A stretch of DNA of 64,000 nt, taken from Fibrobacter sp. UWH6 (GTDB lineage Bacteria; Fibrobacterota; Fibrobacteria; Fibrobacterales; Fibrobacteraceae). The stretch lies in the NCBI RefSeq assembly GCF_900142465.1, contig NZ_FRAX01000001.1, positions 248,001 to 312,000 on the forward strand, read 5' to 3'. A program made the translations under genes and the position numbers. The notes beneath the pieces are model-generated. The model was not told where the DNA came from. It did not search any database and saw nothing but the letters and a program-made list of their open reading frames with translations. Shown one piece after another: positions 57,682-64,000 of the stretch (its first letter is position 1; every line of letters begins with the position of its first letter).

Positions 57682-58425
57682 ATGTCCGGTCACTCCAAAT
57701 GGGCCACCACCAAACGTAAGAAAGCTAAGACTGACGTTGCCCGTGCTAAGGCATGGAACAAGTTGATTAAGGAAATTTCTATCGCTGCTAAGCTTGGCGG
57801 CGGCAACCCGGATGCAAACCCGCGTCTCCGTGCTGCTATCATCAAGTCCAAGTCTCAGAGCTTGCCCACCAAGAACATCGAAAGTGCTATTGCCAAGGGT
57901 ACTGGCGCTAACGGTGGTGCAGACGTTACCGAACCGCTGTACGAAGGTCGCGGTCCTGCAGGCATTGCCATCATGGTGCAGTGCATGACCGACAACAAGG
58001 TTCGTACCGTTGCTGAAATCCGTAACATCTTCAACAAGAACGGCGGCGCCATGGGCGAAACCGGTTCCGTTACTTGGGCATTTACCTACAAGGGTATGAT
58101 TGTTATCGATGCAGAAAAGTACAGCGAAGATCAGGTTATGGACCTGGTTCTGGAAGCTGGTGCAGACGACATGAGCACTGAAGACGGCATCCACGAAGTT
58201 TCCACCTCTCCGGAAGCATTCGACGCCGTTACCCGCGCTCTTGAAGGTGCTGGCATCGAAATGATGAGCGCTGAAATCACCTACGTCGCTAACGACCCCG
58301 TCAAGCTGGGCCACGACGACGCTGTGAAGCTGCTCAAGCTCATCGACAAGTTCGAAGATCACGACGACGTTCAGGACGTTTACCACAACGCTGAAATCGA
58401 CGAAGCTGACATGGACGCTGAGTAA
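57682..58425 (+). CDS. yebC: YebC/PmpR-family protein
   Basis: 247 aa, standard length. N-terminal MSGHSKWATTKRKKAKTDVA, then NPRLRAAIIKSKSQSLP, EGRGPAGIAIMVQCMTDNKV and NGGAMGETGSVTWAF. YebC proteins were annotated as transcription regulators, and newer work links them to translation of difficult peptide stretches. TTTG-N19-TATATGAG (57645-57675) may be the promoter, and TGAGGT gives the ribosome-binding site. Confidence 0.96.
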   Translation: MSGHSKWATTKRKKAKTDVARAKAWNKLIKEISIAAKLGGGNPDANPRLRAAIIKSKSQSLPTKNIESAIAKGTGANGGADVTEPLYEGRGPAGIAIMVQCMTDNKVRTVAEIRNIFNKNGGAMGETGSVTWAFTYKGMIVIDAEKYSEDQVMDLVLEAGADDMSTEDGIHEVSTSPEAFDAVTRALEGAGIEMMSAEITYVANDPVKLGHDDAVKLLKLIDKFEDHDDVQDVYHNAEIDEADMDAE

Positions 58426-58463
58426 TCCTCTGTAACCTATAAAGCGAACTTCGCGAATTTGAG

Positions 58464-58492
58464 AAGTCCTCGGTTTAGACCGAGGACTTTTT
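58464..58492 (+). terminator. yebC terminator
   Basis: AAGTCCTCGGT / ACCGAGGACTT (58464-58474 / 58479-58489) with a TTAG loop, 11 bp perfect, followed by a T tract. Confidence 0.92.
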
Positions 58493-58530
58493 ACTCATAC
58501 GACGTAAAAAATAGGTGCCGCGGACTTGTC

Positions 58531-58557
58531 AAAAAGGCGACTCCACCGGAGTCACCT
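58531..58557 (-). terminator. Amidase-operon terminator (minus strand)
   Basis: On the minus strand AGGTGACTCC pairs with GGAGTCGCCT (58548-58557 / 58535-58544) across GGT, 10 bp with one G-U, then TTTT. It lies 25 nt after the amidase stop. Confidence 0.85.
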
Positions 58558-58582
58558 CTCTTTATACTTTAACCTTTAACCT

Positions 58583-59722
58583 TTACCTGCCCAGGGTTTC
58601 GCGGTAGTTGTGAACGGCTTCCTTGTAGCTGGTGACTGCCTTGGAAATGCGTTCTGCGATATCCTTCTGGCCGGCGTCGCTCATCATGTAGGCTTCGTCT
58701 TCAAGGTTGCTGATGAAGCCGATTTCGTAAAGGACTGCGGGCATTAATGCACCCACCAGGACCATGAAGCCTGCACCGCCTACGCCACCTGCCTGGCGAC
58801 GGATCTTGCCGCCGTCCATGGCCTTTAACATTTCTTCGGTGAACATGTAGCTGTTCTGCTTGTACTTTTCGAGGCGGGCTTCCAGCTTAAACCATTCGAT
58901 GGGGGAGAGTTCTTCCTTGGCGTTCTTTTCGCCGTAGAGGGTGGCCACCTTGTTTTCGCGGCGGGCGATGGCCTTGTCTTCTTCGCTTTCGGGAGCGCGG
59001 AGTACGTAGACGTGGTAGCCCTTGATAATCTTCTTGCGTTCGGGAGTGGCGTCAACGGCGTTGCAGTGGAGGCTGATGAAGAGGTCGCCATCCCATTGGT
59101 TTGCTAGATTGGCCCGCTGGCCCAGTTCGACAAAGTAATCCTTGTCGCGGGTCATCTTGACGATAAAGCCTTCCTTTTCCAATTCCTTCTTGAGGAGCTT
59201 GCCTACGGTAAGGACAATGTCTTTTTCTTGAGACTTGGAACCGATGGCGCCTGAGTCCTTGCCGCCGTGGCCCGGGTCGATAACGATGGTCTTGACTTCG
59301 CGGGTGCCTGCGGTTTCATTTTTTGCGGGGGCGGGTGCTTGGGCTGTGGTTGTTGTATTTGTTGCTGCGGGGGCTGCCTTTACACTGCTTGATGAAACGG
59401 CTGCCTGTTGGGCGGAACTTTTTGCGGTTTGTTCTGCCTCAAAAAATTTTGCTGCGTCGACGGAATCAATTTGGATGCGGCCTGCAGAAAGAACTGGAGC
59501 TGCTGCAAGGTTGATTGTCTTGCCGTGGAGACTTGCGTAGGGGAGGCCGATGGCGAACTTGACCGTGTCCTTGTTTCTTTCTAGGGTGAACGTTTTTTGA
59601 ACGGGATACCAATGGAAAGAGGCGCCCTTACTTTGGGCGAAATTCTCTACGTCCGTTTTACCGGCCCACACCGCAGAGGCGGTTGCTAGGCAGAAAAGCA
59701 GTACCCACAAAACCTTGTTCAT
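58583..59722 (-). CDS. N-acetylmuramoyl-L-alanine amidase (Amidase_3)
   Basis: 379 aa. The signal peptide is about 1-20 (ends AVWAGK). An AMIN-like beta domain (about 25-100) and an Ala/Ser/Thr linker (about 100-135) precede the Amidase_3 domain: VIDPGHGGKDSGAIG (zinc His), ELGQRANLANQWDGDLFISLHCNA (zinc His) and YEIGFISNLEDE (catalytic Glu). It cuts the amide bond between MurNAc and the peptide in cell division. Its start overlaps the smpB stop by 1 nt, so the transcript is probably shared with smpB and obgE. Confidence 0.95.
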   Translation of the reverse strand: MNKVLWVLLFCLATASAVWAGKTDVENFAQSKGASFHWYPVQKTFTLERNKDTVKFAIGLPYASLHGKTINLAAAPVLSAGRIQIDSVDAAKFFEAEQTAKSSAQQAAVSSSSVKAAPAATNTTTTAQAPAPAKNETAGTREVKTIVIDPGHGGKDSGAIGSKSQEKDIVLTVGKLLKKELEKEGFIVKMTRDKDYFVELGQRANLANQWDGDLFISLHCNAVDATPERKKIIKGYHVYVLRAPESEEDKAIARRENKVATLYGEKNAKEELSPIEWFKLEARLEKYKQNSYMFTEEMLKAMDGGKIRRQAGGVGGAGFMVLVGALMPAVLYEIGFISNLEDEAYMMSDAGQKDIAERISKAVTSYKEAVHNYRETLGR

Positions 59723-60192
59723 TACTTGTGTGCCTTTGCTGCGCGATCCATTTCCATCTTGGCGTCGCGTTCCATAATGGTCTGACGTTTGTCGTGCTGG
59801 TCCTTACCGCGGCAGATGCCCATTTCCAGCTTGGCGCGACGATTCTTGAAGTACAACTTCAGAGGAATCAGGGTGCAGCCCTTCTGTTCCTTGGCCTTGC
59901 GCATCTTTTCGATTTCGTGGCCATGGGCCAGGAGCTTGCGGCGTCTTGCAGGAATGTGGTTGAAGCGGTTGGCGAATAGGTACTCGTCGATGCGGGCACC
60001 TACCAGCCAGAGCTCGTTCTTCTTTTCGTCAATGTCAATCCAGGCTTCGCCAATGGTACACTTGCCGTCGCGAATGGACTTGACTTCGGAACCGATGAGC
60101 ATGATGCCCACCTCGAAGGTTTCGTCCACGAAGTAAAGGTGGTTTGCCTTTCTATTCTGGATGACGGGTGTTGACTGTTCCTTTTTTGCCAT
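59722..60192 (-). CDS. smpB: SsrA-binding protein SmpB
   Basis: 156 aa, normal length. The oligonucleotide-binding barrel has RKANHLYFVDETFEVGIMLI, GSEVKSIRDGKCTIGEAWI and KEQKGCTLIPLKLYFKNRRA, then KLEMGICRGKDQHDKRQTIM and a basic tail. It delivers tmRNA to stalled ribosomes. No tmRNA gene was noticed in this window. It lies 11 nt after obgE. Confidence 0.97.
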   Translation of the reverse strand: MAKKEQSTPVIQNRKANHLYFVDETFEVGIMLIGSEVKSIRDGKCTIGEAWIDIDEKKNELWLVGARIDEYLFANRFNHIPARRRKLLAHGHEIEKMRKAKEQKGCTLIPLKLYFKNRRAKLEMGICRGKDQHDKRQTIMERDAKMEMDRAAKAHK

Positions 60193-60203
60193 GGACTTTT
60201 ACC

Positions 60204-61358
60204 TTACTTGGACTTTTTTGCGGCAGGCTTCTTTGCGGGAGCCTTCTTGGCAGGAGCCTTTGTGGTCTTGGATGCGGGCTTGGCTGCGGTCTTGGATGCT
60301 GCCTTGCGTTCTGCCTTGGCAGCAGTCTTTGCGGCGGCCTTCTTGACAGGTGCTTCTACCTTCCTGGTTTCCCAGCCCACCTTTTTCTTTTGGACGTGGG
60401 GGACTGCCTGATCCAGGGCGTCACGGAGTTCCATGCAACCTTCACCGGTAAAGGCAGAGGTGATGATAACCTTTTCCTTATGTTCCGCAAACTGTTTGAT
60501 GGCCTCTTCGATGCCCAGGTCACTTTTGTTCAGGGCGATTACGTAGGGCTTCTTGGCTAGCTTCGGGTGGAATGCCGCCAGTTCTCCCTTCAGAACCGTG
60601 AACTGTTCGTAGGCGTTTTCTGCAAAACCGTCAATTACGAACAAAAGAGTGTGGGTGCGTTCGATGTGCTTCAGGAACTGGTGACCCAGACCCTTGCCTT
60701 CGCTGGCGCCTTCCAGGAGACCCGGAATGTCGGCCACCACAAAGCTATGTCCGTTCATCTGCACGATGCCAAGCACCGGTTCCAGAGTGGTAAAGGGATA
60801 GTCGCCCACCTTGGGACGTCCGCTGGAAATCTTGTTCACCAGACTGGACTTGCCTGCGTTGGGGAAGCCAACCAGACCGACGTCTGCCATGAGCTTCAGT
60901 TCCAGGAACAGTTCGCGCTTTTCGCCTGCTTCGCCCGGAGTGCATTTGCGAGGTGCCTGGTTAGAAGGGGTGGCGAAGTGCTGGTTGCCCATGCCGCCCT
61001 TGCCGCCACGGGCAGCAATCCAGCGCTGGCCGTCTTCGGTAAGGTCTGCAAGAATTCGACCTTCGGCATCCTTGACGATAGTTCCCTTGGGTACGTCTAC
61101 GATGAGGTCTTCTGCAGATCTGCCGGTGCAGCGCTTGGCGCCGCCGGCTTGACCGGGGCGTGCCTTGTACAGACGTGCGTTACCCATGTCCAGCAGGGTG
61201 GAATACTGTTCGTTGACTTGGAGGATAACGTGACCGCCACGGCCGCCATCTCCGCCATCGGGGCCGCCCAGAGGTACAAACTTTTCACGGTGGAAACTGC
61301 AGATGCCGTCACCGCCCTTGCCGGAGCGCACTTCGATTGATTTTTCGTCTAAAAACAT
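60204..61358 (-). CDS. obgE: Obg-family GTPase
   Basis: 384 aa. The glycine-rich Obg fold (GKGGDGICSFHREKFVPLGG, GPDGGDGGRGGHVILQVNEQ, GKGGMGNQHFATPSNQAP) is followed by the GTPase domain with GFPNAGKSSLVNKI, DIPGLLEGASEGKGLGH and ALNKSDL. The C-terminus is a Lys/Ala-rich tail (AAAKTAAKAERKAASKTAAK) with no OCT domain. It acts in late 50S assembly. The start lies in a modular repeat region, and the ATG has no ribosome-binding site. Confidence 0.97.
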   Translation of the reverse strand: MFLDEKSIEVRSGKGGDGICSFHREKFVPLGGPDGGDGGRGGHVILQVNEQYSTLLDMGNARLYKARPGQAGGAKRCTGRSAEDLIVDVPKGTIVKDAEGRILADLTEDGQRWIAARGGKGGMGNQHFATPSNQAPRKCTPGEAGEKRELFLELKLMADVGLVGFPNAGKSSLVNKISSGRPKVGDYPFTTLEPVLGIVQMNGHSFVVADIPGLLEGASEGKGLGHQFLKHIERTHTLLFVIDGFAENAYEQFTVLKGELAAFHPKLAKKPYVIALNKSDLGIEEAIKQFAEHKEKVIITSAFTGEGCMELRDALDQAVPHVQKKKVGWETRKVEAPVKKAAAKTAAKAERKAASKTAAKPASKTTKAPAKKAPAKKPAAKKSK

Positions 61359-61366
61359 AACAGGTT

Positions 61367-61440
61367 TCGAGGTCCGAGGTATGAGCTCGTCGCTTCGCTC
61401 CTTTGAGTTTGAGTTAGGCGGCTTCGCCGCAGGGTTAGAG
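61367..61440. repeat. Modular hairpin repeat region (copy C)
   Basis: GAGGTCCGAGGTATGAG at its left, the GTCGCTTCGCTC words and the mini-hairpin GCGGC-TTC-GCCGC (61418-61430). The words TTTGAGTTTGAG echo the other copies. It overlaps the last codons of argC. Confidence 0.65.
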
Positions 61441-62409
61441 TCCTAACGTTTCGTCGAGACCGAGAGCGATGTTCATGTTCTGGATGGCGGCACCGCTGGC
61501 GCCCTTGCCCAGATTGTCGATGATTGTTGTAACCTGCATGACGGTTTCGTTACCGAAAACCTGGATGCAAGCATTATTTGTGTTGTTGCAGATGGTGGGG
61601 TTCAGACGGCCGTTGATCAGTGCCGGAGTCTCTGCAGGGGTTGCTTCGTAAGGCATGACGGTTACGAAGTTGGAGCCTGCGTAGTGTTCCTTGAGGATGT
61701 CGGTCAGGTCCTGAGGTCCAACCTTCTTGCTAAGCTGGTTTGCAAAGAGGGCTACGGTTACGGCCATGCCCTTGTAGTAGGGGCCAAGCACCGGATTGAA
61801 GAAGGGCGTGTTTTCCAGTTCGCAGTACTTCTTCATTTCGGGAATGTGCTTGTGAGAAAGGGCCAGGGCGTAAGGTGCCGGAGCCATGATGGGGAGGGAT
61901 TCTCCTGCCTTGTGGCCAAGAGCGCTTTCGTCTTCGTATTCGGCGATGAGCTTCTTGCCGCCACCGGAATAGCCGGTGATGCTGTAGGCTGCCAAGTTTG
62001 TGGACTTGGGGAGAATGCCGCTTGCGACCAGCGGGTGTACGCCAAGGATAAAGCCTGTGGCGTGGCAACCGGGGTTAGCAATGCGCTTTGCTGTGCTGAT
62101 GGCCTTGCGCTGTTCTGCAGAAAGTTCGGGCATGCCGTAAGTCCAGTCCGGGTTCACACGGTGAGCCGTGGAAGCGTCGATGATTACGGTGTTCGGATTG
62201 GTGCAGAGCGCTGCACTTTCCACGGCGGCTGCATCGGGCAGGCACAGGAAAGTCACGTCGGATTCATTGATCAAGCGCTGGCGTTCGGCGGTATCCTTAC
62301 GCAGTTCCTGGGAAATGCGCAGAACTTCGATATCGTTACGCTTTGCGAGTCGATCATAAATCTGAAGACCGGTGGTACCAGCTTCGCCATCAACAAAAAT
62401 CTTGAACAT
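61435..62409 (-). CDS. argC: N-acetyl-gamma-glutamyl-phosphate reductase (short type)
   Basis: 324 aa of the shorter argC type. The NADP fold opens with FVDGEAGTTGLQIYDRL, then VTFLCLPDAAAVESA, IDASTAHRVNPDWTYGMPEL and the catalytic Cys in IANPGCHATGF. It reduces N-acetylglutamyl phosphate in arginine synthesis. The gap to obgE is 76 nt of repeat, so the two may or may not be co-transcribed. The alternative would be aspartate-semialdehyde dehydrogenase, but these motifs fit argC. Confidence 0.93.
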   Translation of the reverse strand: MFKIFVDGEAGTTGLQIYDRLAKRNDIEVLRISQELRKDTAERQRLINESDVTFLCLPDAAAVESAALCTNPNTVIIDASTAHRVNPDWTYGMPELSAEQRKAISTAKRIANPGCHATGFILGVHPLVASGILPKSTNLAAYSITGYSGGGKKLIAEYEDESALGHKAGESLPIMAPAPYALALSHKHIPEMKKYCELENTPFFNPVLGPYYKGMAVTVALFANQLSKKVGPQDLTDILKEHYAGSNFVTVMPYEATPAETPALINGRLNPTICNNTNNACIQVFGNETVMQVTTIIDNLGKGASGAAIQNMNIALGLDETLGL

Positions 62410-62435
62410 TGCTTTTATTCCTTAGGAAATCAGGG

Positions 62436-62586
62436 ATGAGGTCGCGACGATGTCGCTTTGAGGTCGCTCGCTGTGCTCGCTAGAGGTAAGTTAAATTGTC
62501 GCAGCGAAGCCGCTATTCCTTAGCTCAAAGGGCCTTTGGCCCGCCCTCATGCCTCAGAGCACCGCAGGTGCGTCCTCATACCGTCG
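62436..62586. repeat. Modular hairpin repeat region (copy D)
   Basis: GAGGTCGCTCGCTGTGCTCGC matches GAGGTCGCTCGCAGTGCTCGC of copy B. The mini-hairpins are GGGCC-TTT-GGCCC (62530-62542) and GCACC-GCA-GGTGC (62559-62571). Joined by CTCAAAGG, CCCTCATGCCTCA and CGTCCTCAT words. It fills the whole gap between argC and the YchJ gene. Confidence 0.75.
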
Positions 62587-63084
62587 TTACTTACCAGCGC
62601 CGCAGCACTTCTTGTACTTCTTGCCAGAACCGCAGGGGCACGGATCGTTACGGCCGACATCCGGACCGGTCTTCTTCACGGTTTCCTGCTTGACTGCACG
62701 GCCGTCATAGAAGAACCATGCGCCACCAACCTTGTGGAATTCGCCCAGTTCGTGGTGGTTACGGGTGATGTTGCCCTGCTTGAAGCGAGCTACGAATTCG
62801 ACCCAGCCGATGTTCTTTTCTTCTTCGGTCTTGGTCTGCTTGATTTCGATGCCCAGCCATTCGGATTCCTTGCTCCATGCTTCGACGCTAGCTTCGTCGA
62901 AATCGGAACGCTGAGTAGCTTCCAGGGATTCCTTGAGCCATGCGATTTCGTGCTTGGCGTAAGCGGTGTAGCGAGAACGCATCAGTGCTTCGGGAGAAGC
63001 GGCGAGAGCAGTCTGCTTGATGACCGGTTCGCAGCATTCGCAATATTCTTTACCGGAACCACAGGGGCATAAATCTTGAGCCAT
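62587..63084 (-). CDS. YchJ-family SEC-C protein
   Basis: 165 aa. A SEC-C zinc-binding motif stands at each end: [16 protein letters not shown] (about 5-20) and [15 protein letters not shown] (about 148-162). The middle is a YchJ-type domain ([54 protein letters not shown]). The role is unknown; SEC-C motifs in SecA bind SecB or ribosomes. GAGG precedes the ATG and TATCTTTT is at 63121-63128 on the complement. Confidence 0.92.
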   Translation of the reverse strand: MAQDLCPCGSGKEYCECCEPVIKQTALAASPEALMRSRYTAYAKHEIAWLKESLEATQRSDFDEASVEAWSKESEWLGIEIKQTKTEEEKNIGWVEFVARFKQGNITRNHHELGEFHKVGGAWFFYDGRAVKQETVKKTGPDVGRNDPCPCGSGKKYKKCCGAGK

Positions 63085-63128
63085 AATAACCTCGTTAAAA
63101 GTGTGAAAAATTTACAGCGAAAAAGATA

Positions 63129-63165
63129 GAAAAAAGGTTAAAGGATAAAGTTTAAAGTTTAAAGG
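63129..63165. repeat. Tandem TTAAAGG/TTTAAAG words
   Basis: GGTTAAAGGATAAAGTTTAAAG and TTTAAAGG follow each other in the spacer upstream of the YchJ gene, on the plus strand. CTTTAACCTTTAACC at 58567-58581 is the reverse-complement analogue at the end of the amidase gene spacer. Confidence 0.55.
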
Positions 63166-63193
63166 CGGTAGGCTGTTTACGGCGAAAAAAAAA

Positions 63194-63215
63194 GGCGCGG
63201 GATGACCGCGCTCCT
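63194..63215 (-). terminator. Terminator of the methyltransferase gene
   Basis: GGCGCGG / CCGCGC-T-CC around GATGA, with a T tract on the minus strand (63183-63192 is A-rich on plus). Confidence 0.75.
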
Positions 63216-63244
63216 TTATCCTTTCGCCTATAACCTTTATGCTA

Positions 63245-63865
63245 CTACAGGCACTTCTTGAGAATCCAGAATTCTTCCTTACCTGCACGGTCGGGGAGGC
63301 TGTTTACGGCCGGGATGCGTTCAACCACATCGAAAACGCCGCCGAGACGAGCCATCAGTTCGCCTTCGCTGGTGCAGTGCGGAGGACCCTGCAGGGTCTT
63401 GCCGTTCATCAGCGGGTACATGAGGGAAATCAGCACTCCGTCGTCCTTCAGCATCTTGTAGCAGACTTCGAAGAATTCGTCGCGACGACCCGGATGGATT
63501 GCAGTGAAGGTACCGTAATCGTACACGATATCGAACTGCTGGCCGCCACGCTTCTGATCCTTGGGAGAAAGGGTGAACAAGTCCAGGTCCAGGGAACGGA
63601 GGTTCTTGTGCTTGCGGCTCAAGTGGTCCAGTTCATCGACTGCGGTTGCTGCGAAATCTACTGCCAGAACGTCATGGCCGCGCATGGCCCATGCTTCGGC
63701 GTCGTAACCAAAGCCTGCGCCAGGAACCAGCACGGAGCCGGTAGCGGGGCAGGAGGGGTTCTTGAAAAATTCCAGCAGGGCAGGGGTAGCCTTCTTGGTG
63801 TTCCAATAGTCCTTGCCTTCTGCGTAAAGATTATCCCAAAATTCCGGGAGGTTTTGTGTCAACAT
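63245..63865 (-). CDS. TPMT-family SAM-dependent methyltransferase
   Basis: 206 aa. Thiopurine-methyltransferase-like layout: FWDNLYAEGKDYWNTKKATP, SAM motif SVLVPGAGFGYDAEAWAMRG, then HDVLAVDFAATAVDELDHLS and the family's DIVYDYGTFTAIHPGRRDEF. Bacterial members methylate selenium, tellurium or thiol compounds; the substrate here is unknown. AGGAAGG precedes the ATG. Confidence 0.9.
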   Translation of the reverse strand: MLTQNLPEFWDNLYAEGKDYWNTKKATPALLEFFKNPSCPATGSVLVPGAGFGYDAEAWAMRGHDVLAVDFAATAVDELDHLSRKHKNLRSLDLDLFTLSPKDQKRGGQQFDIVYDYGTFTAIHPGRRDEFFEVCYKMLKDDGVLISLMYPLMNGKTLQGPPHCTSEGELMARLGGVFDVVERIPAVNSLPDRAGKEEFWILKKCL

Positions 63866-64000
63866 TATTTACCTTCCTGTTTGTTTCTCTTGCTAATTAC
63901 TTATCCTAATTCCAAATTTGATTCCGTCCTGGAGCCCTGTGCCGAACCTTGTCAGTCCTGCCTGGGCTTTGCGTCGGGGAGGCTGTGGCCTCTTTCAAAT
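63866..64000. other. Right edge: no supported feature
   Basis: 135 nt. The complement has a short open stretch ending TFGTG-type residues (AGLTRFGTGLQDGIKFGIRI) before a TAG at 63893, reminiscent of an outer-membrane barrel C-terminus, but a TGA close to the edge limits it to about 35 codons. Not called as a gene. Confidence 0.3.

Noticed and set aside
1-64000. Prophage, transposon or CRISPR content
   Set aside because: No integrase, transposase, capsid, cas gene or regularly spaced direct repeat was found. The primase-like ATPase is the only gene with a mobile-element flavour.

Overview
The window looks like chromosomal DNA of a Fibrobacter species (FCB group). The pointers are a TIGR02147-family regulator paired with a lipoprotein, a fibro-slime domain protein, a CotH-like secreted protein with a type-IX-like C-terminal tail, DUF3078 and other outer-membrane barrels ending in an aromatic or hydrophobic residue, and Bacteroidota-like promoters (TTG, about 20 nt, TAnnTTTG). 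The species call is an inference from gene content. No rRNA, CRISPR array, integrase or transposase is visible. There is one tRNA gene, tRNA-Gln(CTG).

Layout. 1-9042 (minus): a primase-like/RepA-type ATPase, an RNA m5U methyltransferase homologue without its catalytic residues, then a tight cell-envelope unit of LysM protein, 38-aa membrane peptide, sensor kinase, response regulator and PQQ/TPR protein (cut by the left edge). 9285-11114: CotH-family secreted protein. 11215-14972 (minus): glnS, cysK, DUF3300 protein. 15035-17520 (minus): TPM, nucleotidyltransferase-like, LemA and UreE-like unit. 17619-19843 (minus): LPP20-like and DUF6175-like pair. 20006-24655: envelope biogenesis (lnt, rsmI, a lipoprotein, lpxH) beside a hydrolase homologue without a nucleophile. 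24660-26838 (minus): membrane protein, AbrB-like protein and a second hydrolase homologue without a nucleophile.

26945-34965 is the most accessory-like part: a candidate small RNA and five GGTGTTC repeats in front of a TIGR02147 regulator-lipoprotein operon, tRNA-Gln, two outer-membrane barrels, a TPR-like protein and a large fibro-slime protein. 35087-45174 (mostly minus) is housekeeping: CDKAL1-like methylthiotransferase, SpoIID-like protein, def, yajC, twin cyclic-nucleotide-binding-fold proteins, rplS-trmD-rimM-rpsP and ffh. Between rpsP and ffh lies a plus-strand 32-aa membrane peptide behind a perfect CRP-type palindrome. 45340-58425 holds a MATE exporter, ilvC, an EAL phosphodiesterase, a DUF1846 protein, a Cys-cluster protein, dapA, a phosphohexomutase and yebC. 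58583-63865 (minus) holds an amidase, smpB, obgE, argC, a YchJ/SEC-C protein and a TPMT-like methyltransferase. Modular hairpin repeats fill the spaces around dapA, obgE, argC and ychJ.

The signals I rate highest are: start-proximal TAnnTTT promoter elements suggesting leaderless mRNAs at several genes (ffh, dapA, lpxH and others); the GGTGTTC array with its divergent candidate sRNA; the CRP-box/32-aa peptide unit; the pairing of a primase-like ATPase with a catalytically dead RNA methyltransferase homologue; and the modular hairpin repeats. All function names rest on reading sequence by eye; no database search was run.
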